NCBI GenBank assembly: GCA_014773175.1
Contig: VXCM01000901.1
Location: forward strand, 315,662-379,661
Reading direction: 5' to 3'
Length of the DNA stretch: 64,000 nucleotides
Origin: Lucifuga dentata
Lineage: Eukaryota; Chordata; Actinopteri; Ophidiiformes; Bythitidae
Both the position numbers and the translations under genes were made by a program. A model generated the notes under the pieces. That model worked only from the letters and a program-made list of their open reading frames with translations, did not search any database and was not told where the DNA came from. Position 1 is the stretch's first letter. Every line of letters starts with the position of its first letter. Of the stretch, positions 1 through 11,515 are shown in pieces.

Positions 1-919
1 CTTTTGGCTTATGACTCCTTCAATGAAAGCAAAGCTACTTGTGACCCTTTGTCACAGGCTGCATACTGTATCATTTAAGGTGTGTGCCGTTCAACAACAA
101 TGATTTTCCTTTCTAAGATTGTTTCTTTTGAATAGATGTGCAGAACTAACATCTTAGAGGTTGGGAACCACTGACATAGAGTCACAACTCTGAGACTACT
201 TAACTGTCAACCCATAATCTTCTGCTACCCAGAGATCTCAAACCTTTTCCCCAGTTCTACCCCAACATCTCTTACTCAACCTCTTACCAAGAGATCTCTG
301 ATCTCTACCTAGGTCCATCCAGTTCTTGGTTTAAGCTTTAAGATCAATAGATTCAAAGGATTGATTAGAGGTGTAAACACTTTTTATAGATCTAATTCTT
401 ATATATATGTACAAAGCCACAGCTGCATTATCATACTCAAAATCACTGTAAGCTTTTACACAAGAGGTGTGGATTTTTACTCTGCTGGTGTTATTAATGC
501 CAACAGAGTAACAGCCATTTTTTTCTGCTGCCAAAGTGAATGAAAATAAATAAAAACACACCTAACATACAGCCTTTACTCTAGGTGTACTCCCTCTATG
601 CTCCAGTCCTTCTTCTGTAGAGCAGTAGTTAAAGACAAACTCCACTGGCAGTGTCAATGTACTCATTCGTCAAGACAGCTTTCCATCACAGTCACCTCCA
701 CTTTCAATGACAAAGCAGAGAAGAATTGTGTTGATGGCCAGAGTCTGCAGTCTTCAAATTTGCTGGAGCTGTCCTTGTTAGTATTTAAAAAAGAAAAGAA
801 GTCCAGGCCAAAGTCTGTGGGTCACGCTCAGTTTCTTCCTCTGACCTACTCTGTCCTCTGTTGCTCACTACAACATTTCTTCACTCAGCACTGCACTCTG
901 TTAACACTGCCCTCCTCAG

Positions 920-1065
920 ATCTCTTGTGTGTGAGAGCTAGTGTGTGTGCGTGCGTGTATGTATGTGTGAGAGATGGTGTGTCTGTGTGTGCGTGTTTGC
1001 ATGTGCATATGCATGTGCATATATTTGTGTGTGTGTGTGTGCGTGCGCGTGTGCATGTGTGTGTT
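920..1065. repeat. Imperfect (TG)n tract
   Basis: TG-rich with GTGCGTG and TGCATG variants. Long open frames across it are repeat artefacts. Confidence 0.85.
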
Positions 1066-1172
1066 CAAGGAGTTGTCTTGTAAGGCTTGTAGAAGGAGTC
1101 TTCATTTGTCATCTGGCTCTACAGGTGAAACTCGAGAACTCCGGCCTACTGAGGGGGCGGGGCATAAATAAT

Positions 1173-1175
<3 letters not shown>

Positions 1176-1242
<67 letters not shown>
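1176..1242. repeat. (GA)n then (GACA)n microsatellite
   Basis: About 27 GA units followed by three GACA units. Confidence 0.95.
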
Positions 1243-1329
1243 TCCCAGACAGGGATGCAGGAGATAAGACTGATTGACAATAAGATGCCATCAAATCCAC
1301 AAATACCTGATAACCTCTAATTTCCACAG

Positions 1330-1361
1330 TGTGTGTCTGTGTGTGTGTGTGTGTGTGTGTG
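1330..1361. repeat. (TG)n microsatellite
   Basis: TG dinucleotides with one TC interruption. Confidence 0.9.
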
Positions 1362-1446
1362 ATGTGCCATTATGAAGGAGAGAGGTCACACTAACTTTAC
1401 TCTATCTGTCCTTAAATCACCACTCCTCTCTTTTCAGGGTGACACA

Positions 1447-1457
1447 TTCTCTCTCTC

Positions 1458-1502
<45 letters not shown>
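1447..1502. repeat. (CT)n microsatellite
   Basis: CT repeat with one TATC interruption. Confidence 0.95.
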
Positions 1503-1507
<5 letters not shown>

Positions 1508-1713
1508 TGTGTGTATGTGCACACGCATGTGTACAAATGATATCTTCATTCTAACAAATATCTCTGAACAGCACCCATAGCACTGATGACAGCAGCCCCC
1601 ACCCTTCATCCACATACATCAGGAGAAGTAAAGGCAGGAGGAACACCCACACTTCACCCGCTAGATATATGACATTTTCCCTCCAGGTATCAATAACAGA
1701 AGAATGATTCCAG

Positions 1714-1714
<1 letters not shown>

Positions 1715-1767
<53 letters not shown>

Positions 1768-1768
1768 C
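1715..1768. repeat. (AC)n microsatellite
   Basis: Uninterrupted AC for about 46 bp, then GCACACAC. Confidence 0.95.
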
Positions 1769-2873
1769 CACAGAGGCAGTGAAGGATCAATAACAGGGCT
1801 GTGATTATTAGTGCCATCAACCAAATTATTCCTGTTCCAGAGGGAAGGGGTCGGGTTGCCGGATCTGTCTGGTTACAGAGTATAGGTGTTGGGTTGCCAG
1901 ATCCTGATCTCTTGGTCTCAGTGTGTAAGTGTATCTGATCATTACCATACAGCAAAAAGCACATGTGCAGATGTGCGTGGAGAATGCAGTATGTGCAGAG
2001 CATATGCGCAGTGCATTCATACAGTTTTGTCTGTTTCTGAATGTGCATTAGATGAAGATAGGGTGATGAAAGAGAATTCTTCCTGCATTTCCCCAGGTTT
2101 GTCTCTAATTGCACTTCTGTCTTTGAAGTAGATGAAAAGACTCTATGAATTGCGAAAAGCTTTGACTTGCAGCCACTCTTCTACTTTCCAAAAGTGATTG
2201 CTCCAGGCAATCTCTATCTTTTGATACAATTGTAGAGAAACAGACAACAAAGAGAAAATGGGATACATGCCCAGAAAATAAAACAAGACCTATGACAGAA
2301 GTGGATGTCATGAGGTTCATCAGCAGCCTTTCAGAATTATTTGACAATATGTAATAATTAATAATTATTAAACAATATTAGACAATATATACAAACACAA
2401 TATAATATATTATAATATAATATAAATATAATACAATATATTGCCAATATATTGGCAGACTTATATTGTTGGCTGACATTGGCCTATCATATATACTGAT
2501 CATGGTGTACTATACTGTATTGCCAGATAGGAAAAAAGAAATTGTATTAAATAAATGTTTTATAGCCTGAATTGTATGTATACTTGGTACCTATTTTTCT
2601 TTACTCAAGTATAATATTTATTTGTATTGATGTTATTTGTAGTTATGATTTAGAGTAATTTAATCTCCACTGAAGTTTACTGACATTTTATTTTTACTGT
2701 AATATGATGTTATCTATGGGAAAATGTGTATTGTTAAAAAACAGTACAATTTAACAACCCACTTAACAAGTAAAAATTATAAAATGTGTAAAAAAAATTA
2801 ACCTTGGCTGATACAGCATTATCAGACTATTAAAACTTTTATTATCATCAGCCTTGATACAGTATCAGTTTGG

Positions 2874-2874
<1 letters not shown>

Positions 2875-2914
<40 letters not shown>

Positions 2915-2932
2915 NCACACACACACACACAC
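2875..2932. repeat. (TC)n-N-(AC)n compound microsatellite
   Basis: A TC tract joined to an AC tract through a single N at 2915; the true junction is unresolved. Confidence 0.9.
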
Positions 2933-3404
2933 AGCAATTTGCTGCTGCCTAGTGGACCGGCATTATGCCTGCAGAGTTGATCAGCAAACAACAGGCCTGG
3001 AGCAAGTGTGATCAGCTTGCAACACACAGCACCTTATTCAGCCTTCATTTTTAATGATTTGATACAGTTTTATAATAAGTGGTGTGGACATAGACTAGCA
3101 CATAAGCGGCAGACCGTGCACAGAGGGAAATTTGGCATGCATGAGAAAAGCAGACAGCCTCAGCAAGGTGTGCAGGTAAACCAAAGGACTAAATGTGAAT
3201 GGGCTGAAGGGGAGGGAGGGTGGATATCAGACTTTAAAACCTACCTTTCCTCCAGCAAATCCCAACCTCTGCAGGTATCACGTCACGGTGGCTCCGTAGT
3301 CACGGTTCCCCATCATACTGTAAAATAAAACCACTGACACTGAAATAAATAGTGTATGGTTTTTATATTGTCTTAATCTTAACTCTCCACAGCTGCTTCC
3401 GTGG

Positions 3405-3575
3405 TGGGGTTTAGGGCAGCAAGGGTCGGTCGGGGGAAACTGTCCCGGGAACCGAGGATGAATATTTAACGACTGCTATTCTTCAGTGACCGGCCGGGGG
3501 CTTGAGTTCCACACACTCCGCAATTACCGCGGAACGGTGGGTGGGCAGGGTGTCATGCACGGTGATCCACACTGG
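3405..3575. promoter_or_regulatory. Small isolated CpG cluster
   Basis: About a dozen CpG dinucleotides occur in 170 bp (GGTCGGTCGGGGG, GTCCCGGGAACCGAGG, GACCGGCCGGGGG, TACCGCGGAACGG) within CpG-poor DNA. It could be an unmethylated regulatory site, a remnant first exon or a young repeat. No splice-site or coding pattern confirms a gene. Confidence 0.35.
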
Positions 3576-5170
3576 TGTAAGTAAATTTAAAAAGCTGGGT
3601 AAACTGTAACTTCGTCTCAAGGCAAACAAAATGTAAATATATTTCAGTGGTTAAATTGTGCTTTGAATATCAGAAGCTCTGCGCAGGTTTAAAAAAACAA
3701 AACAAAAAAAACAAAAATGTGTGAAGTGGTTTTACCCTCTTTACATGCCTGTTGCCCGGAGGTTGTCTCATGTTTGTTTTGGATCACCGTTTCCAGCCCC
3801 ATTCATCCCTGGACTGAACACGCTGGGAAAGTGTGTCATGAGATGGCTCAAAGGCTAAACGGAGCGTAACAGATGAAGGTGAAAGCAAGAAAAATACTGG
3901 TCTCCACATGAGCAATCCTTCTGCTGTCCACCAGATGGACCCGCTTGACAACCAACAGACAGCAGCCAGACTACTGGATCTCCGCTGGATTAATTCTGCA
4001 ACCCAGATGACCTTGGCGTCTCCCCACGCGAGTCTACCGGCTGGCCGTCCATACCAAAACAAGTTCTGTGGGAAGCCATGATGCATGATGTCTCTCCTTT
4101 GTCAGGAAAAACGAGCCTTTGGTGTCATCCGATCTATTTTTAGCACCGTTTCTGAAATAGTGAGATTTATATCAACAAATAGGCAAATTTGCATCTTAAT
4201 GGCCATGTTAACAAATTGCATGGAGACAGCGCTGACTTTTCCAATAATTTAGAGACTTGATGAAATGTGTTACTCTTGTACTCTTCTTGATACTATTGGC
4301 CTCATTGTGCAGCTGGCAGCCAAACACAAATACTCAGTCTGGTCATCCCTGCAGCCTGCCAGCTTGTTAATGAACCAACGCCACAGCAATGCTTTCAGAA
4401 ATGTTTTCCCTAACTAACTAGCAGTGTAATTATACAACGGATACTTAAACCTATATTAATCAATATTTATGGTGCCATTTAGTAAAACAGCAGCATAACG
4501 TGAAAGATAGTGATGAGCCCACAAAATTATCATTGTGGGCTCAATCATTGTGGGTACAAGAACCCTACAGTTCTTGTACTTTTAGCCATATACAGTACAT
4601 TAGCTCAGTGTTTTGGTTTACACATATTTCTTATATAATTGAGTTTTATCTGCCCTAATCAACCCCGTTTTCACTAGGAGAAAGCAGGTGTTTTCATTAT
4701 GAAAAAGATGTTATGAGTCAACTGTGCACAGTCTACCTGCTCAACACAAAATTAAGAACCAGCTGTTGAAGAAAGTTGAGCATCTAGTAAGCTAAATATT
4801 TTTTTTTTCTCAGGAGTTGGTTGGAGACAAAAACAAAGCTAAAAAAGAGAGAGAATATTGGACTAAAATCTGTCAGGCAGACAGAAACACCCAGTGGGTT
4901 TGGCATCTGCTGAATGTGTAAGCAGACAAATGTTTGTTTGGCAATAATGTTTCAGGGATATGTGTCAGTCACTTTGTTTTTTGGTGTCTTGCCACACAAT
5001 GGCCAAAAAATCAATTAATAAAATACAAAAGAAAAAAAAAAACACAAAGTTCCTTAGTCCTATTTTTGACTGAGTTTAAAGGAGCACACTGGTGATTTTT
5101 CATGTTTGAGCCCAATAAATATAATCTGCATATGTGGTGCATTACTGCCAACCATTTTCCAAACATAGTG

Positions 5171-5549
5171 CATACCTGTCAACACTGAGCTTTGAAAATA
5201 AGCGAGATTTTCTGGGACATGACCCCCCCCCCCCCCNCCCCCCCCCCAACTATATGCTAGTGGTAGGCTATTATGTTCGTTTATTGCTCCCACGAGAAAC
5301 TGTTTCAGTCAACTTTGGTTCCGCTTGGCTTCAGGTGTCTCCTGGCAAGCGCGCCCCACTTGTAATACCTCCACGCCCCACCAGGGGGCGCGCCACATAG
5401 TGACCGAAACAACTTGATTGGCCCAATTACAATTCATACCTGTCAAAATACGAGAGATTTACGTGGGAAATTACGAAACGGGAGCACGGCGAGAGAGGCG
5501 GTGAAAATACGGGAGAAACTCGGGAAAAACAGGGATGTTGACAGGTATG
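5171..5549. mobile_element. Nested DNA element with CATACCTGTCAAC inverted ends
   Basis: The left end CATACCTGTCAACA and the right end TGTTGACAGGTATG are exact reverse complements over 14 bp. The flanks (5163-5170 and 5550-5557) share TAGTG at their 3' ends, which may be a decayed 8-bp duplication. A second CATACCTGTCAA at 5436 suggests an internal copy of the terminus. It contains a C-tract (5223-5247) with an N. The family is not identified. Confidence 0.7.
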
Positions 5550-5776
5550 TACTAGTGGAGCAGTAAGTTTTAGAATTGTTTTACCTACCTTCCAGACTGT
5601 TATTGGTTTCAGTTCATTCCAGTATGCCGTTAAAATCAATCAACTTGTAGAGAATTGAAACTTGTGTTTGAGATAGCCAATCCATCACGGCAAGCCAAAC
5701 GGTTTTTCTTATTTTTTGTCAAAGTTAATTTAACTGGTGCAACATGGAGATACCTATGGAAGAAAATGCATGTCAA

Positions 5777-5985
5777 GTACGTAAGTAAAGTTTATTTGCA
5801 TAGCGCTTCTCAAGACAAAATCAGTCACAAAGTCTTTACAATAATAACAATAAAAACAACCATAAAAACAAAATGCCAGCAAAGAGAGAGAGACACACAC
5901 AAACACACGCAGTACACACTAAACACTAACCAAAAGCCTGTCTGAAAAGATAAGTTTTTAAGTCCCAGAAGAGCAACAGCATGTT
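5777..5985 (-). mobile_element. Retroelement 3' tail nested in TTAA element copy 1
   Basis: AGTAAAGTTTATTTGCATAG followed by CACAAAGTCTTTACA is the reverse complement of a tail common to teleost LINEs and SINEs (an A-rich end after a TGTAAAGC-type motif). It breaks the collinearity between copy 1 and copies 2 and 3 of the TTAA family. The right boundary is approximate. Confidence 0.5.
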
Positions 5986-7000
5986 TTTGTTATTATACTC
6001 CCAGAAGAAGACAGCTTTTACTGAGAAACAAAAACGATTGTGCCTGCTACATTTGGTGTTAGCATGCAAAACATAGAATTTTATATTGGGTGTATCACCT
6101 GAATATTTGATTTTGAAAAATTAGAGGATTTGGCAAAATAACAGGAAGCTAAAATACAGTTTTATGTTTTGGAAAATGGTTGTCAGTGATGTAATGTGTA
6201 TGCCGGTAGTATTTATTGGGCTTAAACATGCAAAATCACTAGTATTGTCCATTAAATGAGTGACACCAGAGAGTATATCGGTATACAGTATCTGTTTTGA
6301 TTTTATACAGATAAAGAAGGATGCTATTAAGCAGGCTGAGTTTACCTAAATTACCCTTAGTATATTTGATTATTTGCATTATTTGTGTTGTATCAAGGTT
6401 CACAGTTTTATAACAGCAACTTTATTCATCATTTTGGGGCATTGGAAGAGTTTCAGTAATGTCTGGCATGTTTCAGGCCTCATGCCATGGTGTAGACCCC
6501 CTGAATCATTCATAGATACTTTAACAGCTCCTCCTCATTTGCAAATAAATTAGCTACACATAAGGAATGTCCTACAAGTAGCCACTTTTCCTCAATAAAC
6601 TCCTGGCTAAACACTATTAAGAGAAGAATGTAAATAAATAAAAAAAAAAAAGATATTTTGAAAATAAAATATTTATGAAAACAGTTGAAAAAATATTTAA
6701 AAACATCAAAAATAAGAGCTGAAAATTTGAAATTCTAATAACTGATAAGGTGAAAACAGAATCCCTGGATTGCTGCCTCTGACTCTGAAATGGATGCAGC
6801 TGGTGAGTTTTGTCACTCATCCTGCTGTGCCAGTCAGTCAGACAGCAGGCAGCCCATCACTGAGTGGAACACTTATGCTACATTTTCTCTTTGGAGTTAG
6901 TACAATCTGGAGATAAAACAGCTGCTTCAGGACAGCCAGGCTCAGCAGCAGGTCAGACGGTGACAAAAAAGGCTTCCACGAGGACAGAGGGACCAGTGCA

Positions 7001-7004
7001 AAGG

Positions 7005-7086
<82 letters not shown>
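7001..7086. repeat. (TG)n and (GAAA)n microsatellites
   Basis: A TG tract to about 7050, then GAAA units (7057-7086). Confidence 0.9.
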
Positions 7087-7444
7087 AGCAGCAGGTATAG
7101 TATAACCACCCGATCCACCTTAGAGGGGCTGGACTTGGATAGGCTGGGTAGTATTGGATAGAGAGCTTGCTAGAGTTGCTGTGTCTCCATCAGTTTCAGA
7201 TCATCCCTGCTGCTGCTGAAATGTCCTTGAGTCACACATCCACCCCCTGCCTATTCAGTGGTATGCCTAACTGCTGTTGCACTCAATCCATGGTGAATTT
7301 TGTTTGCTGTTACTCACATGAACATTACTTTTGTGCATCTATCTTAGTTTTTAATCCACAGACCAGACTATCCAAACCAAATGATACAAACATTGCTCCT
7401 ATACCTGTAGCTTCCACAGCCACCACACCCACTGAATGTGTTTG

Positions 7445-7479
7445 ATACACACACGTGCAATGACTGCACGTGTGTGTAT
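7445..7479. repeat. Perfect 15-bp foldback
   Basis: ATACACACACGTGCA (7445-7459) pairs exactly with 7465-7479 across ATGAC. Part of each arm is (CA)n/(TG)n. Confidence 0.8.
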
Positions 7480-7864
7480 GTGTTGGGGGATGAAGAGGAG
7501 TTGACACTGAGAAATGCTCTTAAAGAGGAAAGGAAGATGCATTTCTGGAAATTGGCCAGAATGCCATAGGGATGTATTGCAGTGGACTGTATTCATGACT
7601 TGCATAATGAATTAAGAGCCTCACAGGACAGAAATGTTTAATCAGAGAAAGTCGCACAAAGTCAGTTTGAAATTACTCTAAAGAGCAGCATGGGACAAAA
7701 ATCCAAATAAGAAGAGACAGTAAACCCAGTATAAATTTAAATATATAGAAAAATTAATGTATGAATAAATGAATTAATCTATCACATTCCATTGTTACCT
7801 TTTATATTGCACAGTACATTGTCAAATATACAATTTCATGCTTTCAATAATAATGTAGTGTTTG

Positions 7865-7997
7865 TGGATTTTTTTTTTTTTAATTTATATATTTAGGGCC
7901 ATTTACAGATTTCATACAATATTATATTCGNTGGATTTTTTTTTTTTTAATTTATATATTTAGGGCCATTTACAGATTTCATACAATATTATATTCG
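7865..7997. other. Assembly-type duplication: 66 bp twice around one N
   Basis: 7865-7930 and 7932-7997 are identical, with an N at 7931. See the finding on single-N duplications. Confidence 0.9.
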
Positions 7998-8310
7998 ATA
8001 TATATGTTTTGTATATGCTAACTCAGTACCTTATACAGTTAAAAAATATATACATTGTATGAATTTGATTTATTATAATCAGATGCTTTGGATATATGGA
8101 GTATGGATAGTATGTTTGTATGTGACATACAGTATGGGTAGTGCAATTTGGCCTCATACAGATTACATTTAAATACTACTTAAATGCATTCTTGATTAGG
8201 TCTTAGAATTTCACTAGTTTCTGCTATAGAGCAAAACGTTGGCAGGGAATGGTTGTATTGTAGGAAATGTATTTAAGAATTAATATTAGCATATAAATCT
8301 CAGTTATATA

Positions 8311-8675
8311 CAGTGAGGTCCAAAAGTCTGAGACCACACTGAAAATCTGTGATGTTTTCCATGCAAATCCAGAAATAATCAGTCTGACATCACAAGAAGC
8401 TCTTTGGAACATTGTCAAATCATGCTGGGATAACTTCAGGTTTTGCATAAACTTGTGGAGTCCATGCCAGCTCGAGTGCATGCTGTCATTAAAGTAAAAG
8501 GGGGGCATACCAAATACTAAGATATTCTGAAATTCATGTACATTTTTCAAAGATTCAACTTTTCACTCAGATTGTTAAAATGATATTATAATTTGTAATG
8601 AAAAATCTTGTATTAAATTAAAAAAGAACGTAAAATAGAAGCATTTTCACAGTTTTCGAGTTTTGGACCCCACTG
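8311..8675 (+). mobile_element. Deleted Tc1-like transposon retaining the transposase C-terminus
   Basis: The element starts CAGTGAGGTCCAAAAGTC and ends TTTTGGACCCCACTG, an imperfect inverted repeat typical of fish Tc1 elements. It is flanked by TA on both sides (8309-8310 and 8676-8677). Internally, 8449-8520 reads KLVESMPARVHAVIKV then KGGHTKY and a stop, the familiar C-terminal end of Tc1 transposase. Just upstream, in a different frame, EALWNIVKSCWDNF also matches that protein, so there is at least one frameshift. At 365 bp most of the roughly 1.0-kb transposase gene is missing; this is a dead copy. Confidence 0.85.
8449..8520 (+). pseudogene. Tc1 transposase C-terminal fragment
   Basis: The frame reads KLVESMPARV...KGGHTKY and ends at TAA 8518-8520. 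This corresponds to the last 23 or so residues of Tc1-like transposases. The catalytic domain is absent and the preceding homologous segment (8393-8448) is in another frame. Confidence 0.8.
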
Positions 8676-8759
8676 TATATTTCAAACAAAATATAAAGTA
8701 CAGATGCATTCAAGGGTGGATTATTTGGACACAATTATTAGCAGAGTATCTATAAAGCC

Positions 8760-9069
8760 AGAAATCTCTGTCCGTCCGTCTGTCTGTGGCACCAATATCT
8801 CAAGAACCCTGCACTGTATGAAGTTGAAATTCGACAGGTATAATGCTCAGGATCCTATGGATGTGCAGTGTCGCATGCAAAGTTGTTTGGATGACCGGTT
8901 CTCAAATTGAGTTGTGCCGGTAAAAAGTAGTCCACACAGCAGGATATGCTCCAGACATGCCAGCATATGCTCTGCTCCACGGCCACTTATGGCAGGCTGC
9001 AGCGTACACCATAAAGTCCGGCTCATTCCGAACAGGAACGTTTGGAACAGGCACTGTACTAGTATCTTA
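8760..9069 (+). repeat. Dispersed repeat, copy A
   Basis: It is collinear with copy B (43642-43988). Shared anchors include TATCTCAAGAACC, CACTGTATGAAGTTGAAATTC, AGTAGTCCACAC, CAGCATATG and CCATAAAGTCCGGC. Copy A lacks roughly 40-60 bp present in the middle of copy B. The upstream bases (GCAGAGTATCTATAAA) also resemble 62175-62192. No coding capacity or terminal repeats are obvious; the family is not identified. Confidence 0.7.
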
Positions 9070-9102
9070 AGTATTATGAAAGTTTTGCAGGGGATTTGTT
9101 GG

Positions 9103-9214
9103 CCAATCAGCCAGGTGAGCTCAGTATAAGAGGGCGGAGCTTGAAGCTATCTGTAAAGAAAATGTCAGATTCTGCAGTGAGGTCCAGTGACTGGCTGTTT
9201 GGCTAATAAGAAAG
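9103..9214 (+). promoter_or_regulatory. Promoter-like cluster followed by a consensus splice donor
   Basis: CCAAT (9103-9107), TATAAG (9125-9130) and GGGCGG (9132-9137) lie within 35 bp. AAAG|GTGAGT follows at 9214. The order fits a small promoter and first exon, but no coding sequence can be attached, and it directly follows a dispersed repeat (8760-9069), so it may belong to an element. Confidence 0.3.
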
Positions 9215-10027
9215 GTGAGTAATAGCAGTCAGTAAGTGTTGTATCATAGAGGTGCAGGTAGGCTACTTCCACCATGGTGATACTGAAAGTAGCTGGCTTT
9301 TGTTGGTTTACTAGGACAGTTCTGAAAGTGTTTACTCAGGTTAGGTTGTTATTTAGCTTTGCAACACCGTGTTTCACTGTGTGATTTTTGTATTCTGCTC
9401 AATGAGGTTAGCTTCAGGTAACAGCAGATGTGGAGGTTTGTGCTAGCTAACACTGGTAGCTGTTAAGCTAAATGTTAGCTAGTTAGCACAAGTAGCTAGA
9501 AACTATAGTTAGCAGTAGTAGTCGGCTCAGGTAACATTAATAGAGAAAGGTTGGGTGCTCAGGTGCAGGCTAGGAGGAGATGGTTATAGGGTGCTAGAAC
9601 ACACTGTTAACCCTTCTCGTGTCACTGGGCTAACTCAACCAGACACCAGTAGTTAAAAAGTATCCACCTGATATACCCAGAGACTTACTGCACTTGTCAA
9701 CCCTAAAATGTGTTTTTTCACATTTTCATGGTGGCCCTAGTCTGACTCCTGTCAATAGGGTATTGGAACAGTTATTGGAATAGTAATATGCTCTCCTGTA
9801 TTGTAGTACCACAGTTGGACGCTAGTAGCGCTCTTCATATCCAAGTGTGGAGTTGGTGTTGCTGTATTGTCTTCACACTCTCTCAACTGTATCTGTGACT
9901 GAGTTGGAGGTGTGTGTGTGTGTTACGAGACATTGCTGAGTATTAATGTTATTTCCAGTTATGAAATATATTTATATGCTGGGAGACTGGATGATGTATG
10001 GCCGATGGTTTATTTTCTATTAATAAA
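9215..10027. other. Unassigned; GCTAG/TTAGC-rich
   Basis: Frequent GCTAG and TTAGC words (9440-9530) of the type often seen near fish promoters and repeats. No coding sequence. Confidence 0.5.
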
Positions 10028-10052
10028 CAGGCAGATTTGTGAAATCTGCCTG
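10028..10052. repeat. Perfect 11-bp foldback
   Basis: CAGGCAGATTT and AAATCTGCCTG are separated by GTG. It lies just upstream of the L2 fragment. Confidence 0.75.
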
Positions 10053-10069
10053 CTGTCAGTCTGTTTGAC

Positions 10070-11515
10070 AACTCCATCCATAGCCTATCCAGAGGCTAAG
10101 GCAGATCGGCTAAAGAAGGAGGAGGCTAAAGAATTATTTAATCACTTAATTTCAATGGATCTGACCCCATCTCAGCCTCTGTCAATGATTTCAATCTCAA
10201 AATCACAAATTTTATTGATGACATTGCTCCTGTAAGGGTTAAAACAATCTCTGGAAAGATTAAAGCACCATGGAGAAATGCCACATTGGTAAAACTACAA
10301 AAAACAGTGTGTCGAAAAGTTGAGCGCAGATGGCGAAAAGCAAAACTTGAGGTCCATTATGACATTTACAAAGAGAGACTTCACATCTACAATATAGAAC
10401 TAAAACGTGCAAGCCGATCATTTTTCACTGAGATCATTAACAAAAACAAAAATAATGCAGTGCTTTGTTGACAGACTGCCAAACCCTTCTAAGTCAGTCG
10501 CCCCTGAACTCCTCTCTAATGAGTCCTGTAATGAGTTTGCCTCCTTCTTCACCAACAAAATTCAGAAGATCAGACAAACTGTCAGCACCTCCATAATGTC
10601 CAGAAAACCTGAGCCACTCTTACACCCACATAACACCAGCCTGGTTAAAATGTCAGACTTTGATCCCATTAACTACAAAACCCTGGAGGAAATTGTGCAA
10701 CATTTAAACTCTTCTACCTGCTGTCTTGATGCTGAGCTGACGAGCTTTTTAAAGAATGTTTTGAGCTGTGGGGCTTCAGACGTGCTGCAGATAGTCAACA
10801 CGTCTCTCTCATCAGGCTGTTTTCCAAAGGTCTTTAAAAATGCAGTTATACAGCCTCTCTTAAAAAAGAGCAATCTGGATGCCTCAGTTATTAACAATAT
10901 AGGCCCATCTCAAACTTACCATTTTTAAGCAAAATCATTGAAATAACTGTTTTCCAACAACTCAGCACTTTCTTGGCCTCAAACAGTTGCTTTGGTATGT
11001 TCCAGTCTGGATTTTGACCACACCACTGAAACGGCACTTATCAAGGTGTTAAATGACATTCGTTTAAACACAGTCTGTGGTAAAGTCTCAGTTGTCGTGT
11101 TATTAGATCTTAATGCAGCATTTGGTACAGTCGACCACAACATACTATGGACAGACTGGAAAATGGGTTGGATTCTCTGGCACAGTTCTTAACTGGTTTA
11201 AAACATATTTACAAGACAGAGACTATTTTGTGTCAGTCTGCAACTTCAAATCTGAGAGAACAAAGATAGCATGTGGAGTTCCTCAGGGTTCGATTCTCAG
11301 GCCGCTTTTATTCAATCTATATGCTCCCACTGGCTCACATTCTGAAAAACAACTATGCAGATGATTTACATAGCCATCTCACCAGGTGACTACAGTCCCA
11401 TTGAATCACTAAGCAAGTGTATTGAAGATATCAATGACTGATGCACCACAATTTCCTTCTTTTAAACAAAGATAAAACTGAAATAATTGTATTTGGGGCC
11501 AAAAAAAAAATAATG
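10070..11515 (+). pseudogene. Degenerate L2-type LINE reverse transcriptase fragment
   Basis: Several adjacent frames together show a non-LTR retrotransposon protein. The linker upstream of the polymerase includes APWRNATLVKLQKTVCRK (10268-10321) and FASFFTNKIQKIRQT (about 10541-10580). The reverse transcriptase part includes TETALIKVLNDIRLN (about 11028-11070), LLDLNAAFGTVDHNIL (about 11103-11150), WFKTYLQDRDYF (about 11194-11230), CGVPQGSI (about 11272-11296), then a YADD-like box read as NYADD near 11352-11366 in another frame, and LLNKDKTEIIVFGAK to about 11500. AFGTVDH has G where active elements have D (AFDTVDH), so the first catalytic aspartate is lost. Frameshifts and stops are frequent and both ends are truncated. 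The motifs fit the L2 clade in teleosts best; a related CR1-group clade is possible. Confidence 0.85.

Larger units (their letters stand above)
1..5079. other. Intergenic, no gene seen
   Basis: Apart from the microsatellites and CpG cluster listed, nothing is recognisable. 2340-2460 is very AT-rich and contains the palindrome TGCCAATATATTGGCA (2442-2457). Confidence 0.6.
5080..6251 (+). mobile_element. TTAA-flanked non-autonomous DNA element, copy 1, with nested insertions
   Basis: The element is flanked by TTAA at 5076-5079 and 6252-6255. Its ends are long imperfect inverted repeats: the left carries CATGTTTGAGCCCAATAAAT (5101-5120) and the right carries ATTTATTGGGCTTAAACATG (about 6210-6229). 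A TTAA target site suggests the Kolobok or piggyBac superfamily; the AGGA-type ends favour Kolobok. It is interrupted by another element at 5171-5549 and by a LINE/SINE tail at about 5777-5985. Removing both leaves a body collinear with the copies at 15220-15789 and 63486-63906. No transposase frame is present. Confidence 0.7.
6256..8308. other. Intergenic, no gene seen
   Basis: AT-rich unique-looking sequence with one compound microsatellite, one foldback and one assembly duplication. Confidence 0.6.

Noticed and set aside
1150..1172. GGGGCGGGGCATAAATA as a GC box plus TATA-like promoter
   Set aside because: Single short match inside a microsatellite-rich block with no exon or CpG island nearby.
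945..1277. 110-aa Cys/Val/Arg/Glu-rich frame
   Set aside because: Translation of TG and GA microsatellites.
3784..4086. 100-aa minus-strand frame
   Set aside because: No recognisable domain, no splice or promoter context; it reads like chance translation of non-coding DNA.
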